Positions 48,082-57,021 of a DNA stretch of 64,000 nucleotides are shown piece by piece. Source of the DNA: Prodigiosinella confusarubida (GTDB lineage Bacteria > Pseudomonadota > Gammaproteobacteria > Enterobacterales > Enterobacteriaceae); the NCBI RefSeq assembly GCF_002847015.1, contig NZ_CP025085.1, forward strand, positions 2,046,001 through 2,110,000. The letters run 5' to 3'. Position 1 is the stretch's first letter, and every line of letters starts with the position of its first letter. The position numbers and the translations under genes were made by a program. The notes under the pieces were generated by a model. That model searched no databases and was not told where the DNA came from. It saw only the letters and a program-made list of their open reading frames with translations.

Positions 48082-48945
48082 GTGAATAGTTTCACCAGCG
48101 CGGTCAATGCTGCGCCCCAAACGCCAACTGCTCTGCCGGACGCCGCGTCGCGCGTACATAATCCGCTGATGGTGCCGCTGAGGCCGGTTTCTTCCCGTCT
48201 ACGCTGGACGCTGGGGGTCGCTTTCTTTGTGCTGTTTGTCGCTATCTGGTCACTGGTGACATTCGGTGGCGCCGTATCACCCACATTTCTGGCCGATCCG
48301 CTGACCATGCTGCATGAAGGCGTACTGCTGTTTACGGAGTACAACTTCTCGCTGGATATCGGCATGACGGTAATGCGCGTCCTGGCTGGATTTCTATTGG
48401 CGGCCATTATTGGTGTCCCGCTGGGGATTCTGATGGGCGCTTATAAGCTGGTGGAAGCGTTTTTTGAGCCGTTTGTCTCGTTCTGCCGGTATCTGCCAGC
48501 ATCAGCCTTTATCCCTTTGCTGATCCTATGGGCGGGGATCGGCGAAATGCAGAAAATACTGGTGATTTTCATCGGTTCCTTTTTCCAGATTGTCCTGATG
48601 GTGGCCGTTACTGTCGGCACTGCACGTCGTGATCTGGTGGAAGCGGCCTATACACTGGGGTGTTCCAGTCGCAGTATTGTGCGACGAGTATTGATTCCCG
48701 GCGCTGCGCCGGATATCGCCGAACTGTTGCGGTTAGTGCTGGGATGGGCCTGGACCTATGTCATTGTAGCGGAGCTGATTGGCTCTTCCAGCGGTATCGG
48801 CCATATGATTGTCGATAGTCAGGCACTGCTTAATACCGGACAAATCATCTTCGGCATTATTGTGATCGGCTGTATCGGCTTGCTGTCTGATTTTCTGTTT
48901 AAAGCCGCTAACCGCCGGTTATTTGCCTGGAGTGCGTTGCGATGA
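48082..48945 (+). CDS. ABC transporter permease, SsuC/TauC-like
   Basis: A permease of about 287 residues with a long polar N-terminus, then six hydrophobic segments and the family loop DLVEAAYTLGCSSRSIVRRVLIP. The GTG at 48082 is chosen because GGAGGAG lies six bases before it; ATGs at 48061 and 48067 are possible, the first overlapping the previous stop (ATGA). It overlaps the ATPase gene by four bases. Confidence 0.88.
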   Translation: MNSFTSAVNAAPQTPTALPDAASRVHNPLMVPLRPVSSRLRWTLGVAFFVLFVAIWSLVTFGGAVSPTFLADPLTMLHEGVLLFTEYNFSLDIGMTVMRVLAGFLLAAIIGVPLGILMGAYKLVEAFFEPFVSFCRYLPASAFIPLLILWAGIGEMQKILVIFIGSFFQIVLMVAVTVGTARRDLVEAAYTLGCSSRSIVRRVLIPGAAPDIAELLRLVLGWAWTYVIVAELIGSSSGIGHMIVDSQALLNTGQIIFGIIVIGCIGLLSDFLFKAANRRLFAWSALR

Positions 48946-49727
48946 AATACAGTAAATTATCCGTACGCCAGGTTGAGCGGGTTTTCACCGGGCCGAAAGG
49001 CGAAACTATCCAGGCACTGAAACCGATTGAATATCAGGTGAATGAGAATGACTTTATCACTATTCTCGGTCCTTCCGGTTGCGGTAAATCGACGCTGCTG
49101 CGGATCATCGCCGGGTTGGATGAACCGACCCGTGGTGAAGTGTGGCTGGATGGCCGCCTGGTCGATGGGCCGGGTGCTGATCGCGGCATGGTGTTCCAGA
49201 GTTACACGCTATTTCCGTGGCTGACGGTGCAGGAAAATATCTGCTTTGGTTTACAGGAGCGCGGTGTCAGTAAGGCACAACAAAAAGAGCGCAGTCATTA
49301 TTATATTCATCAGGTGGGGTTACGTGGTTTTGAACATCACTACCCACGCCAACTGTCCGGTGGGATGCAGCAGCGTACTGCCATTGCCCGCGCATTGGCT
49401 AACGATCCAAAAGTGTTGCTGATGGACGAACCGTTTGGCGCGCTGGATAACCAGACCCGGGTGATGATGCAGGAGCTCTTGTTGTCAGTTTGGGAGTCAT
49501 CCCGCAAGACGGTGCTGTTTGTCACTCATGACATTGATGAAGCCATTTTCATGGCGAACAAAGTCGCGATTTTTAGCGCCCGGCCGGGACAGATTAAACA
49601 TGAAGTGGCAGTGGATTTCCCCTGGCCTCGTGACTATACCCTGAAAACGTCGCCGGCGTTCATGGCGTTGAAAGCGCAGGTTACCGAAGAGATTCGCAGT
49701 GAAACCCGACAAGCTCTGACGCACTGA
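48942..49727 (+). CDS. ABC transporter ATPase, TauB/SsuB-like
   Basis: A 261-residue ATPase: Walker [20 protein letters not shown]-loop [15 protein letters not shown], signature [16 protein letters not shown], Walker [17 protein letters not shown] and switch His [11 protein letters not shown]. The PFGALD form and FPWLTV Q-loop are typical of nitrate/taurine type transporters. It closes the second ABC operon. Confidence 0.93.
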   Translation: MKYSKLSVRQVERVFTGPKGETIQALKPIEYQVNENDFITILGPSGCGKSTLLRIIAGLDEPTRGEVWLDGRLVDGPGADRGMVFQSYTLFPWLTVQENICFGLQERGVSKAQQKERSHYYIHQVGLRGFEHHYPRQLSGGMQQRTAIARALANDPKVLLMDEPFGALDNQTRVMMQELLLSVWESSRKTVLFVTHDIDEAIFMANKVAIFSARPGQIKHEVAVDFPWPRDYTLKTSPAFMALKAQVTEEIRSETRQALTH

Positions 49728-49983
49728 TGGATACCGCCGCTAGCGCCGAGCAGTTTGCATCACGCTGGTTGGCATGCGGGATATGATGCCGCAAAGCCTG
49801 TACGGTGGAGTATCAGTTGAATTTGCCGATGTTAAAATAAGCAGTGAACCGAGGTTGCGTCGATACTGTTACCGTATCCAGTGATACTTGCTGTACCCGT
49901 AGGGTGTGAATATGGCATAAAGTTTGTCTGATTAAGGTTTTGTTTCGAAACGTGCATTTATAAGGCAGATCACAGGAAGGATT

Positions 49984-51075
49984 ATGACACAACAGGTTTT
50001 TTTCCCTGCTACCGTACTGCGTGGGGCCGGTGTAAGCCAGCAACTGGGAACATTGTGTGCCCGATTGGGTACACGGGTGTTAGTGGTCGGAGGTCGAAAG
50101 GCATTGGCCGCCACGGAAGCGCTGATTCGCGGGCAGTTGCAGCAGGCAGATGTAGAGCTGGCAGCGGAGGAGTGGTCTGGCGGGCATTGCAGTATCAGCC
50201 AGATTGAGCGGTTGTGTGAGCGGGTGCGTGCAACCGGCAGTGATGTGTTGTTGGCCGTGGGCGGTGGCAAAGCGCTGGATACTGGCAAGGCGGTGGCATT
50301 CCAGTGCGCCATCCCGGTGGTGACCTTGCCGACTATCGCGGCCACCTGTGCCGCTGTTACACCGTTGTCGGTGCGTTACCACGATGACGGCCATTTCCAC
50401 GATCTGTACCATTTGTCTGTTGCCCCGGCCGCCGTGGTGATCGACAGTGGCTTGCTGGCACGGGCGCCATTACGCTGGTTGGCCGCCGGACTGGGCGATA
50501 CGCTGGCTAAATGGTACGAATTCAGGGCGATTGATACCGGTCGTAACGACAGCGGGTTTGCAGCGTCTTCCCGGGCCAACAGCGAAATCTGTTTTCAACT
50601 GATTAACCGCTATGGTGCTGAAGCCTGTCAGGCGGTGAATGCCGGAAAAAGCAGTGATGCGTTGGATCAGGTGCTGGATGCCATCTTTCTGTTTGCCGGA
50701 TTAACGTCGTTGATGGCCAGTGGCGCTCACGCGGCGGCATCTCATGCGTTGTATGAAGGGTTTACGGCGTGTGACAAGACCCGCGAGTTTGGCCATGGTT
50801 TGCTGGTGGGATTCGGTAATCTGTGTTTGCTGGCACTGGAACAACGCAGCGATGACGAGTTGCTGGAGGCTATCCGGCTGGCGCGTGTCTGTGCGGTGCC
50901 GTTAGCGCTGGCTGACATCTGTCCAGACCTGACGGAGGATGAATTGAAGACCATTGTCCGGGCATCGGTAGTGGCACCGGATATGGCCAATCTGCCATTT
51001 AGTGTCACTGAGGATATGATTCATCAGGCAATTCATCGCGTTGAAGCGTTGGCTGAACGCGCAATCGCGGGCTGA
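49984..51075 (+). CDS. GldA-family metal-dependent dehydrogenase (HcxA/YbdH-like)
   Basis: A 363-residue iron-type alcohol dehydrogenase fold. NAD site: LLAVGGGKALDTGKAVA. The VTLPTIAATCAAVTPLSVRYHD stretch resembles E. coli HcxA (hydroxycarboxylate dehydrogenase) rather than glycerol dehydrogenase. Metal ligands are Asp in AGLGDTLAKWYE, His in ASHALYEGF and His in FGHGLLVGF. AGGAAGG precedes the ATG. It lies 256 bases after the second ABC operon; no HutC-type site was seen just before it. A 2-oxo/2-hydroxy acid such as imidazolelactate is a speculative substrate. Confidence 0.85.
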   Translation: MTQQVFFPATVLRGAGVSQQLGTLCARLGTRVLVVGGRKALAATEALIRGQLQQADVELAAEEWSGGHCSISQIERLCERVRATGSDVLLAVGGGKALDTGKAVAFQCAIPVVTLPTIAATCAAVTPLSVRYHDDGHFHDLYHLSVAPAAVVIDSGLLARAPLRWLAAGLGDTLAKWYEFRAIDTGRNDSGFAASSRANSEICFQLINRYGAEACQAVNAGKSSDALDQVLDAIFLFAGLTSLMASGAHAAASHALYEGFTACDKTREFGHGLLVGFGNLCLLALEQRSDDELLEAIRLARVCAVPLALADICPDLTEDELKTIVRASVVAPDMANLPFSVTEDMIHQAIHRVEALAERAIAG

Positions 51076-51147
51076 AGTTGATCATAACAACCGGTGTTAT
51101 CGAAAGGGCAACTGCCGGATGATATACACCGGCAGATGAGAGGCGGG

Positions 51148-52251
51148 CTAGCCTAGTGTCTTTTCTATACAGCGCTTGAAAATTCGCACGCCCACCGCCA
51201 GTGACTTCAGATCGAAGTGCATGTCAGGGTGATGTAAGCCGGGTTCAAGGTTGGTTCCCAACCCCCAGAATCCGGCTTTTACATTTGGACGCAGACGTGG
51301 ATAGAAGAAGAAATCTTCCCCTCCAACCGTACTTTTGGGCGGGGTTAATCCAGCGCTCCCCAGCACATCGACAATCGCTTCACTAATCAGTGCCGTGGCG
51401 TCCTGATGAATTTCCGCCGCCGGGATGAATTTCATCAGTTTGACATCGGCAATAGCGCCAAAGGCTGCGGCACTGTGTTCGATAGCACAGGTCACTTTCT
51501 CTTTCAGCATATCCATCGTGTCATTGTGTGCGGCACGTAGATCCCAGCAGACAATGGCTTTATCCGGAATGGAATTGGTGACGCCCGCGTCGCATAGAAA
51601 ACGAGTGGCTTTGGCGCTCCAGGTGAGATGCGGCGGCAATGGGACAGCTTTTACCGCCATGACGGCATAGGCGGCAGCTTCCAGTGCATTAATACCCAGA
51701 TGGGGGCGTGCACCGTGGGCAGGTTTACCGTGAAAAGTCACTTCCAGTGTACTGCTGGCAGAGTAATGCATGGCCGGAATGGCCTCGCCCAATACACACT
51801 CTTCAACCGGACGCAGGTGAAAGCCGAGAAGTATCTCCACATCATCAATAGCACCGCCTTCCACCATGGCGATAGCGCCAGTGGCCAGTTCTTCTGCGGG
51901 TTGAAACAGGATCTTCAGTCGGCCTTTTTTCACGCTGCCTTCGCGTATGACCTCCTGTGCTACGGTCAGCACCACCGATGCGTGCGCATCATGACCACAG
52001 GTATGACGGGCGCAGTGCTCACCATTGATAATATGGCCGAGTGCATCCATATCGGCACGCAGCGCCAGCACTGGACCGGGAATAGCGCTGTCCAGTTCGG
52101 CGACGATACCGGTGGTGCCGTTAACGCCACGGGTGACGTTATAGCCCACCGCTTCTAACTGGTTGGCGATATAATCGGCGGTCTGAAACTCCTGAAAACC
52201 CAGCTCCGGAATCGTATGAAGGTAGCGGTAATGTTCTAAAACAATGGACAT
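51148..52251 (-). CDS. M20-family amidohydrolase
   Basis: A 367-residue dinuclear-metal aminoacylase/carboxypeptidase-like enzyme (M20D). The metal motifs are LALRADMDALGHI, RHTCGHDAHASVVL and FQPAEELATGAIAM; the dimerisation/lid part contains FHGKPAHGARPHLGINALEAA, and the last ligand region is TVGGEDFFFYPR ... GLHHPDMHFD. Relatives cleave N-acyl amino acids or IAA conjugates. The substrate is unknown; its place beside the hut region suggests an N-acyl histidine-like compound, which is inference. Confidence 0.87.
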   Translation of the reverse strand: MSIVLEHYRYLHTIPELGFQEFQTADYIANQLEAVGYNVTRGVNGTTGIVAELDSAIPGPVLALRADMDALGHIINGEHCARHTCGHDAHASVVLTVAQEVIREGSVKKGRLKILFQPAEELATGAIAMVEGGAIDDVEILLGFHLRPVEECVLGEAIPAMHYSASSTLEVTFHGKPAHGARPHLGINALEAAAYAVMAVKAVPLPPHLTWSAKATRFLCDAGVTNSIPDKAIVCWDLRAAHNDTMDMLKEKVTCAIEHSAAAFGAIADVKLMKFIPAAEIHQDATALISEAIVDVLGSAGLTPPKSTVGGEDFFFYPRLRPNVKAGFWGLGTNLEPGLHHPDMHFDLKSLAVGVRIFKRCIEKTLG

Positions 52252-52502
52252 GTATTGGTTCTCGGTTATCGATCAGCAGAAGCTGAATAAAGCAACTCTC
52301 GGGCCAACCATCAACGTTATGGTGATCGTACAAGCCATGGTACTCAGCAGATTACCGGTTAAACAGCGCTTATCCATCAAGATCAGTCAGGCGAGGTTGC
52401 AGTGTATCAGCGGCTCCATCCATCATTGCATCGAAAGAATGTTGTCAGATCAATAACCGGCTGCGTCGGTTGTGGCATTAGCTGTGCTACGGGGTGTAGA
52501 CA

Positions 52503-53705
52503 TTATTCCAGCGTTTGACGCTGTGTCAGCATCGGGAAACCTTTCATCCACAACGTCACCACCAACAGGGTGCCGACGCCGCCCAGCACGATGGCAGGCA
52601 CGACGCCCAGCCAGGCCGCAGTGACGCCGGATTCAAACTCTCCAAGCTGGTTGGACGTGCCGATGAAAATGGAGTTGGCTGCGCTGACTCTGCCTCGCAT
52701 TTCATCCGGCGTTTCCAGTTGAACCAATGTTGAACGGATCACCACGCTAATCATGTCGGAAGCGCCCAGCACCAACAGCGCGGATAAGGACAGCCACAAT
52801 TGATTGGACAAACCGAACAGGATAGTTGCCAGCCCAAACAGGGTCACAGCCATAAACATGATTTTACCGACATTCTGACGCAGAGGACGTCGGGTCAGAT
52901 AAATGGACATCAGCACGGCGCCGAGCGCGGGTGCACAACGCAACAGGCCAAGACCCCAGGGGCCGGTATGTAGAATGTCTTTGGCGACGATAGGCAGCAG
53001 AGCGGTTGCGCCACCCAGCAATACCGCAAACATATCCAACGATATGGACCCCAGTATTACTGGATTGCGGCGGATGAAATGTATACCGCTGAATAGGGTT
53101 TTCAGATTGACCGGGGATTTGGCCAGTGCCTGATGGGTGTAACGCAACCGGAACAGAAACAGGGATGAAAGTAGAAAACATGCCATGCTGGCGGTGTAAA
53201 GGATGGTGGAGCCCAATAGATAGATCAGGCCGCCAAGGGCTGGCCCGACAATGACGGTCGCCTCACGGGCGGACGCCATCAGCGCCAGCGCACGGGACAG
53301 CAGACCAGGCTCAATCAGGTTAGGCAGCAACGCCTGCGTTGCCGGCATCTCAAAAGCCCGTGTCGCACCCAGTATGGCTGAACAGGCATAAATCATTGTC
53401 GCATTGATGGTCTGTGTGAAACATCCCACTGCCAGCACCAGCACAGTGGCAGCCATCACCAGCCGGGCAAACAGAATAATCCGCCGCCGGTTGTACTGGT
53501 CCACCGCGTGGCCGGCAAACAGGGTCAGAGCCAACTGCGGCAAGAATTGGGCCAGCCCCACCAGCCCGAGATTTAATGCGCTGTTAGTGAGAGCATACAT
53601 TTGCCAACCAATCCCCACGACTAACATCTGAAAGGCCAGAGAAGACGCAATCTGACCAGCCCAGAAACACAGAAATGTCGGGGATTTGAACAGTGAGGTT
53701 TCCAC
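52503..53705 (-). CDS. MFS transporter (EntS/MFS_3 type)
   Basis: A 400-residue major-facilitator protein with twelve hydrophobic segments. The N-terminus FKSPTFLCFWAGQIASSLAFQML and GHAVDQYNRRRIILFARLVMA (loop 2-3 motif) resemble the siderophore exporter EntS and other MFS_3 drug exporters. The GTG start has AGGA ten bases upstream. Nothing nearby makes a siderophore, so the cargo is unknown. Confidence 0.85.
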   Translation of the reverse strand: METSLFKSPTFLCFWAGQIASSLAFQMLVVGIGWQMYALTNSALNLGLVGLAQFLPQLALTLFAGHAVDQYNRRRIILFARLVMAATVLVLAVGCFTQTINATMIYACSAILGATRAFEMPATQALLPNLIEPGLLSRALALMASAREATVIVGPALGGLIYLLGSTILYTASMACFLLSSLFLFRLRYTHQALAKSPVNLKTLFSGIHFIRRNPVILGSISLDMFAVLLGGATALLPIVAKDILHTGPWGLGLLRCAPALGAVLMSIYLTRRPLRQNVGKIMFMAVTLFGLATILFGLSNQLWLSLSALLVLGASDMISVVIRSTLVQLETPDEMRGRVSAANSIFIGTSNQLGEFESGVTAAWLGVVPAIVLGGVGTLLVVTLWMKGFPMLTQRQTLE

Positions 53706-53967
53706 GGGTGGTGATCCTGAAAGAGTAATAGTAGGGCCGATGAAGCTACCAGTTTACATGAGTGACACTTTCATTAGCCAGGTTGGTTTACAGCAGATAA
53801 TGATCGCATTCTGATCGGGTTTTCTGAGTTTTAATCTGATGGACCGGTATATTCAGTAGTGGCAAAGTAGTGAACATATCACACACACCTATTTTTTTTC
53901 ACATTACTGACGGGGTGTTTGTCCTCAGTGATTCGGTTATCGCCTGCCTCTTGAAATTCATTGGGTA

Positions 53968-54094
53968 TATACCCGTCATACTTCAAGTTGCAGGTGTGTT
54001 GGCTGCGTTTGTTCACCCGAATCACTTATCTGAGTAAGTTCATCGGGATTCACTCACTTGCCGCCTTCCTGCAACTCGAATTATTTTGGGTATA
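53968..54094 (-). repeat. ERIC element (127 bp), inverted copy
   Basis: The reverse complement closely matches the element at 35734-35860: ends TATACCC/GGGTATA, core GGGATTCACTCACTTGCCGCC and CACTTATCTGAGTAAGTTCATC. Both copies are exactly 127 bp. Confidence 0.93.
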
Positions 54095-54361
54095 GATAGA
54101 TTTATATTTTTTCACTATTATTATTAATAACGGATCATAGTGACTTGTCAGTGTGAAATTTATGGTTATTAACCACCGTAATCATGGTTGAATTATAGGG
54201 CTATATATCTTTAAAATAATCTGAAGTAATAATGGTTTTAATTCACTCATTTTTTTGCTGATTTTGTGTGATATATCAACAGTAGACTTGATGAATGACA
54301 ACTCAACAACTAGGCTTTATTTAGCTTTAAATATCTTTGACAGGATATAAGGCTATTCAAA

Positions 54362-54555
54362 TGAATTATATCCGTTATTTTTGCACCTTGCAGGTATGTT
54401 GGCGTGATTGCCCGGCCTTGCATAGGCCGCTATGATCAGCATTCAAATCGGCTCAAGGCAGATTTGCCGCTTACCGCCGAGCCTTACTCAGGTAAGTGCT
54501 CGGGGTTTATCTACTTGCTATCTTCCTGCATCTTGAAATCTAGTGGATATATACA
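54362..54555. repeat. Diverged ERIC-like palindromic repeat
   Basis: It has the outer ERIC pattern (CACCTTGCAGGTATGTTGGCG at the left, TTCCTGCATCTTGAAATC at the right) but a different middle with CGGCCTTGCATAGGCCG and TTCAAATCGGCTCAAGGCAG. A related middle occurs at 56870-57010. It ends 20 bases before the cystatin-like gene and may affect its mRNA. Confidence 0.6.
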
Positions 54556-54574
54556 GTAGAGCAAGGTAAATATT

Positions 54575-54847
54575 ATGTCAGATCAAATGGTTGGTGAGTG
54601 GACTGGTTTTCATAAACTTGATGCGGTTGATATGGCTTTATTCGATTCAGTTGTCGTACATTTATTGGGCGTAAAATATACGCCACTGCTTGTTGCCACC
54701 CAAGTTGTTTCAGGGAGAAATTATTGTTTTCTCTCTGAGGCTGTTGGGCTTTATCCTAAAGCAAAAACCGATGTTGTAATAATCTATATTTATAAGCCCC
54801 TGGACGGGGATGCACATATCACCCACATTGATAAAGTCTTACCATAG
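54575..54847 (+). CDS. Cystatin-like small protein
   Basis: A 90-residue protein without signal peptide. Residues 41-56 read ATQVVSGRNYCFLSEA, containing the cystatin hallmark Q-x-V-x-G (QVVSG, 43-47) followed by the usual N-Y and an aromatic-hydrophobic strand. The end KPLDGDAHITHIDKV resembles the second hairpin and last strand of stefins. The early Gly (VGEWTGF) fits the N-terminal contact. An AAGGT ribosome site precedes the ATG. It stands alone between an ERIC-like repeat and a convergent PTS operon. Inhibition of a cysteine protease is inference from the motif. Confidence 0.7.
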   Translation: MSDQMVGEWTGFHKLDAVDMALFDSVVVHLLGVKYTPLLVATQVVSGRNYCFLSEAVGLYPKAKTDVVIIYIYKPLDGDAHITHIDKVLP

Positions 54848-54853
54848 AAAAGC

Positions 54854-54885
54854 GTAGAGAGGCTGACCACGGTCGGCCTCTCTAC
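54854..54885. terminator. Hairpin between cystatin-like and TPR genes
   Basis: GTAGAGAGGC and GCCTCTCTAC form a perfect 10-bp outer stem with an inner GACC/GGTC stem, centred between two converging genes. There is no T-run. Confidence 0.6.
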
Positions 54886-54897
54886 TATCTGCGGGAA

Positions 54898-55203
54898 TCA
54901 GTATCCATAACGAATGGCATCTTTACTTTTCTGCATTAGCATATCAATCCTGGTTGAGTAATCTTCCAATCCTTTTGCATCACCTGCTTCTGAACATTGA
55001 CGGCGTTTCGCGTTATAGGCTTTCATTAACTGCGCCTGTGCAAAACCGGGTTTCCCATAACAGGCTATACTCTGTTCCCAGCATGCGATCGCCTCATCCA
55101 TCTCTTGTTGTTCATGAAAATGCTTTCCCAGTTCATTGAGGGCATTAGCGCGATCCAGTGGCGCAAGATCTTGCGCCATAATGGCCTCTATTGGTGTAAC
55201 CAT
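54898..55203 (-). CDS. TPR-like small protein, last gene of PTS operon
   Basis: A 101-residue helical protein. ANALNELGKHFHEQQEMDEAI, then CWEQSIACYGKPGFAQAQLM, resembles one to two tetratricopeptide repeats. GGAGG is four bases before the ATG. It starts 19 bases after the EIIC stop, so it is in the same operon, where it could bind a PTS or metabolic protein. Function unknown. Confidence 0.75.
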   Translation of the reverse strand: MVTPIEAIMAQDLAPLDRANALNELGKHFHEQQEMDEAIACWEQSIACYGKPGFAQAQLMKAYNAKRRQCSEAGDAKGLEDYSTRIDMLMQKSKDAIRYGY

Positions 55204-55222
55204 ACATCCTCCAGATTTATGA

Positions 55223-56488
55223 TTAATGGAATAGGTTAAGAATATGGCCGAATATCAGGCCGACGCTGATGACATCGGAGTCACTGAACGTCACATTGGA
55301 TAGCCCGAACTTGCCAAGCAGTGGCAGAAGCAGGGCGGGCAATAGCGTAATGAACAGCCCGTGGAAGATACCGCCGATAATCGCCCCCCGGCGCCCACCC
55401 ACTGCATTGGCAAATATTCCCGCGGTGCCGCCCGCAAAGAAGTTGGTCAACATGCCCGGTAAAATCATAGCCAGGCCGATAACCGGGAAGAAGAACATAC
55501 CGATAATTGATCCAATAGTGGTGGAGATAAAACCGATGATTACGGCGTTAGGGGCATAGGGGAATAATACCGGGCAATCGAGTGCCGGAATCGCGTTAGG
55601 CACGATTCGAAGGGCGATGCCGCGAAACGCGGGTACTATTTCAGCCAGCAATAACCTGACACCCGACAGCAGGACATAAACACCGACCACAAACTGCACG
55701 GATTGCAGGAAAGAATAGACCAGATAATTGACGTTATTAGCGAAAGGCGCAATCACGACCGGACCTGCGGCGATGGCCGGGATGATATAGATCGGGATCA
55801 TCACCACCATCATCGAAAGATAGGTATCCTGCAAGAAGGAAAATGCCTGGGGAAGTTCAAAATCTTCCGTACTCTTTTCAGCATTCCCGGTCAGTTTGGC
55901 GACCCCGGCCTGAATGATGTAGCCGATAGTACAGAAATGACCAAGCGCAAAATCATCCGACCCGGTTATTTTCCGCACGATAGGTTGCGCCAGTACGGGC
56001 ATACCGACGGCCATTGTGCCAGCAATTACACCGCCGATGATAATAAGCTCTGTGCCGCGTAATCCCCCCATGTAGCCAATCACGGAGCAGACGGTTGCCA
56101 TCCAAAGCGAAGCCTGACCGGTCAGAAATATATATTTAAATCTTGTGAATCTGGCGATTAATATATTTACTATGAAAGCCAAAACCATAATCAATGCGGT
56201 TTCACGCCCGAGAGTTTGTTGTGCAATACCGGCAATCGACCCGACATCGGTAACAACGCCGCGCATGTTGAATCCCTTCTGGAATATTTCACCCAGAAAA
56301 TTAAGCGCATTAACAATGATATTGGCACCAGCAAGTATAATTAAAAAACCCAGCAGGGTTTTCAGTGTCCCTGTTATGACTTGCCCCGGGCTTTTTTTAA
56401 GGGCAATAAGCCCAATCATGGCAATGAGCGATATTAATATTGACGCTTGGCCAAGCACATCATTTACAATAAAATGGAGGAAAGACAT
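55223..56488 (-). CDS. PTS EIIC component, UlaA (ascorbate/galactitol) superfamily
   Basis: A 421-residue permease with about eleven hydrophobic segments. ALKKSPGQVITGTLKTLLGFLII at the start, SDDFALGHFCTIGYIIQAG in the middle and PNAIPALDCPVLFPYAPNAVI near the end follow the UlaA layout. The ATG at 56488 is used because AGGGGA lies before it; an upstream in-frame start at 56512 lacks support. The sugar is unknown; separate EIIA, EIIB and an aldolase are in the same operon. Confidence 0.88.
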   Translation of the reverse strand: MSFLHFIVNDVLGQASILISLIAMIGLIALKKSPGQVITGTLKTLLGFLIILAGANIIVNALNFLGEIFQKGFNMRGVVTDVGSIAGIAQQTLGRETALIMVLAFIVNILIARFTRFKYIFLTGQASLWMATVCSVIGYMGGLRGTELIIIGGVIAGTMAVGMPVLAQPIVRKITGSDDFALGHFCTIGYIIQAGVAKLTGNAEKSTEDFELPQAFSFLQDTYLSMMVVMIPIYIIPAIAAGPVVIAPFANNVNYLVYSFLQSVQFVVGVYVLLSGVRLLLAEIVPAFRGIALRIVPNAIPALDCPVLFPYAPNAVIIGFISTTIGSIIGMFFFPVIGLAMILPGMLTNFFAGGTAGIFANAVGGRRGAIIGGIFHGLFITLLPALLLPLLGKFGLSNVTFSDSDVISVGLIFGHILNLFH

Positions 56489-56536
56489 AATAAGTCCCCT
56501 GTATGGATTCACAATAATCGGAGTGTTAATTAAAAA

Positions 56537-56839
56537 TTATTTAGCCAAATATCCCATGGCTTGAAGCACGGGGATTAGCTTTGTTTTTATTTCATTTTTA
56601 TCCACCAAACGTTTCAGATATATAATTGTCGCGTTGATGGTGTAATGCTGAAACTGAGATTTGAAGTTCTCACCGGTCATAATAATATCCGCGCGCGTTG
56701 AGGTAGCGCTGGAAATATCACAGTGAGCGAGAGTGGCTTCGATCCCCAAATCTTTCAGCGCCGCCTCAATACTCATTTCGCAGGCAAAGCTGCTACCCAG
56801 ACCGGCGCCGCATACTGCCAGGATTGATAACTTTTCCAT
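56537..56839 (-). CDS. PTS EIIB component, UlaB-like
   Basis: A 100-residue phosphocarrier. The phosphorylated Cys10 is in the P-loop ILAVCGAGLGSSFACEM, followed by DIIMTGENF. AAGGA precedes the ATG. It passes phosphate from EIIA to the sugar bound by EIIC. A diverged repeat (56870-57010) separates it from EIIA. Confidence 0.9.
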   Translation of the reverse strand: MEKLSILAVCGAGLGSSFACEMSIEAALKDLGIEATLAHCDISSATSTRADIIMTGENFKSQFQHYTINATIIYLKRLVDKNEIKTKLIPVLQAMGYLAK

Positions 56840-56869
56840 AAATATTCCTTAGGTGTTCGTTAGTCGATT

Positions 56870-57010
56870 TTGCGCTGCTGCCTACATAACCCTACATCTT
56901 TCAAGGTACAGATGCGCTGTCTTTATTACTCGGCCTTTCCATCGCCATCAGCCCTTTGGGCCGCGGCGAGCAGCGTTCAGATCGGCTCCAGGCAGATATG
57001 TCACTTATCT
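56870..57010. repeat. Diverged palindromic repeat between EIIA and EIIB genes
   Basis: Its middle (GCGTTCAGATCGGCTCCAGG followed by CAGAT) matches the repeat at 54362-54555 (CATTCAAATCGGCTCAAGG and CAGAT). Flanks have TACATCTTTCAAGGTACAG and CACTTATCTGG. It will be in the operon mRNA and may cause differential stability. Confidence 0.5.
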
Positions 57011-57021
57011 GGATTATTAAC

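Larger units (their letters stand above)
53706..54574. other. 869-base gap with two repeat elements
   Basis: Between the MFS gene and the cystatin-like gene. It holds an ERIC element (53968-54094) and a second, diverged ERIC-like palindrome (about 54362-54555). The space between is very AT-rich (54100-54350) and has no open frame. Confidence 0.6.
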
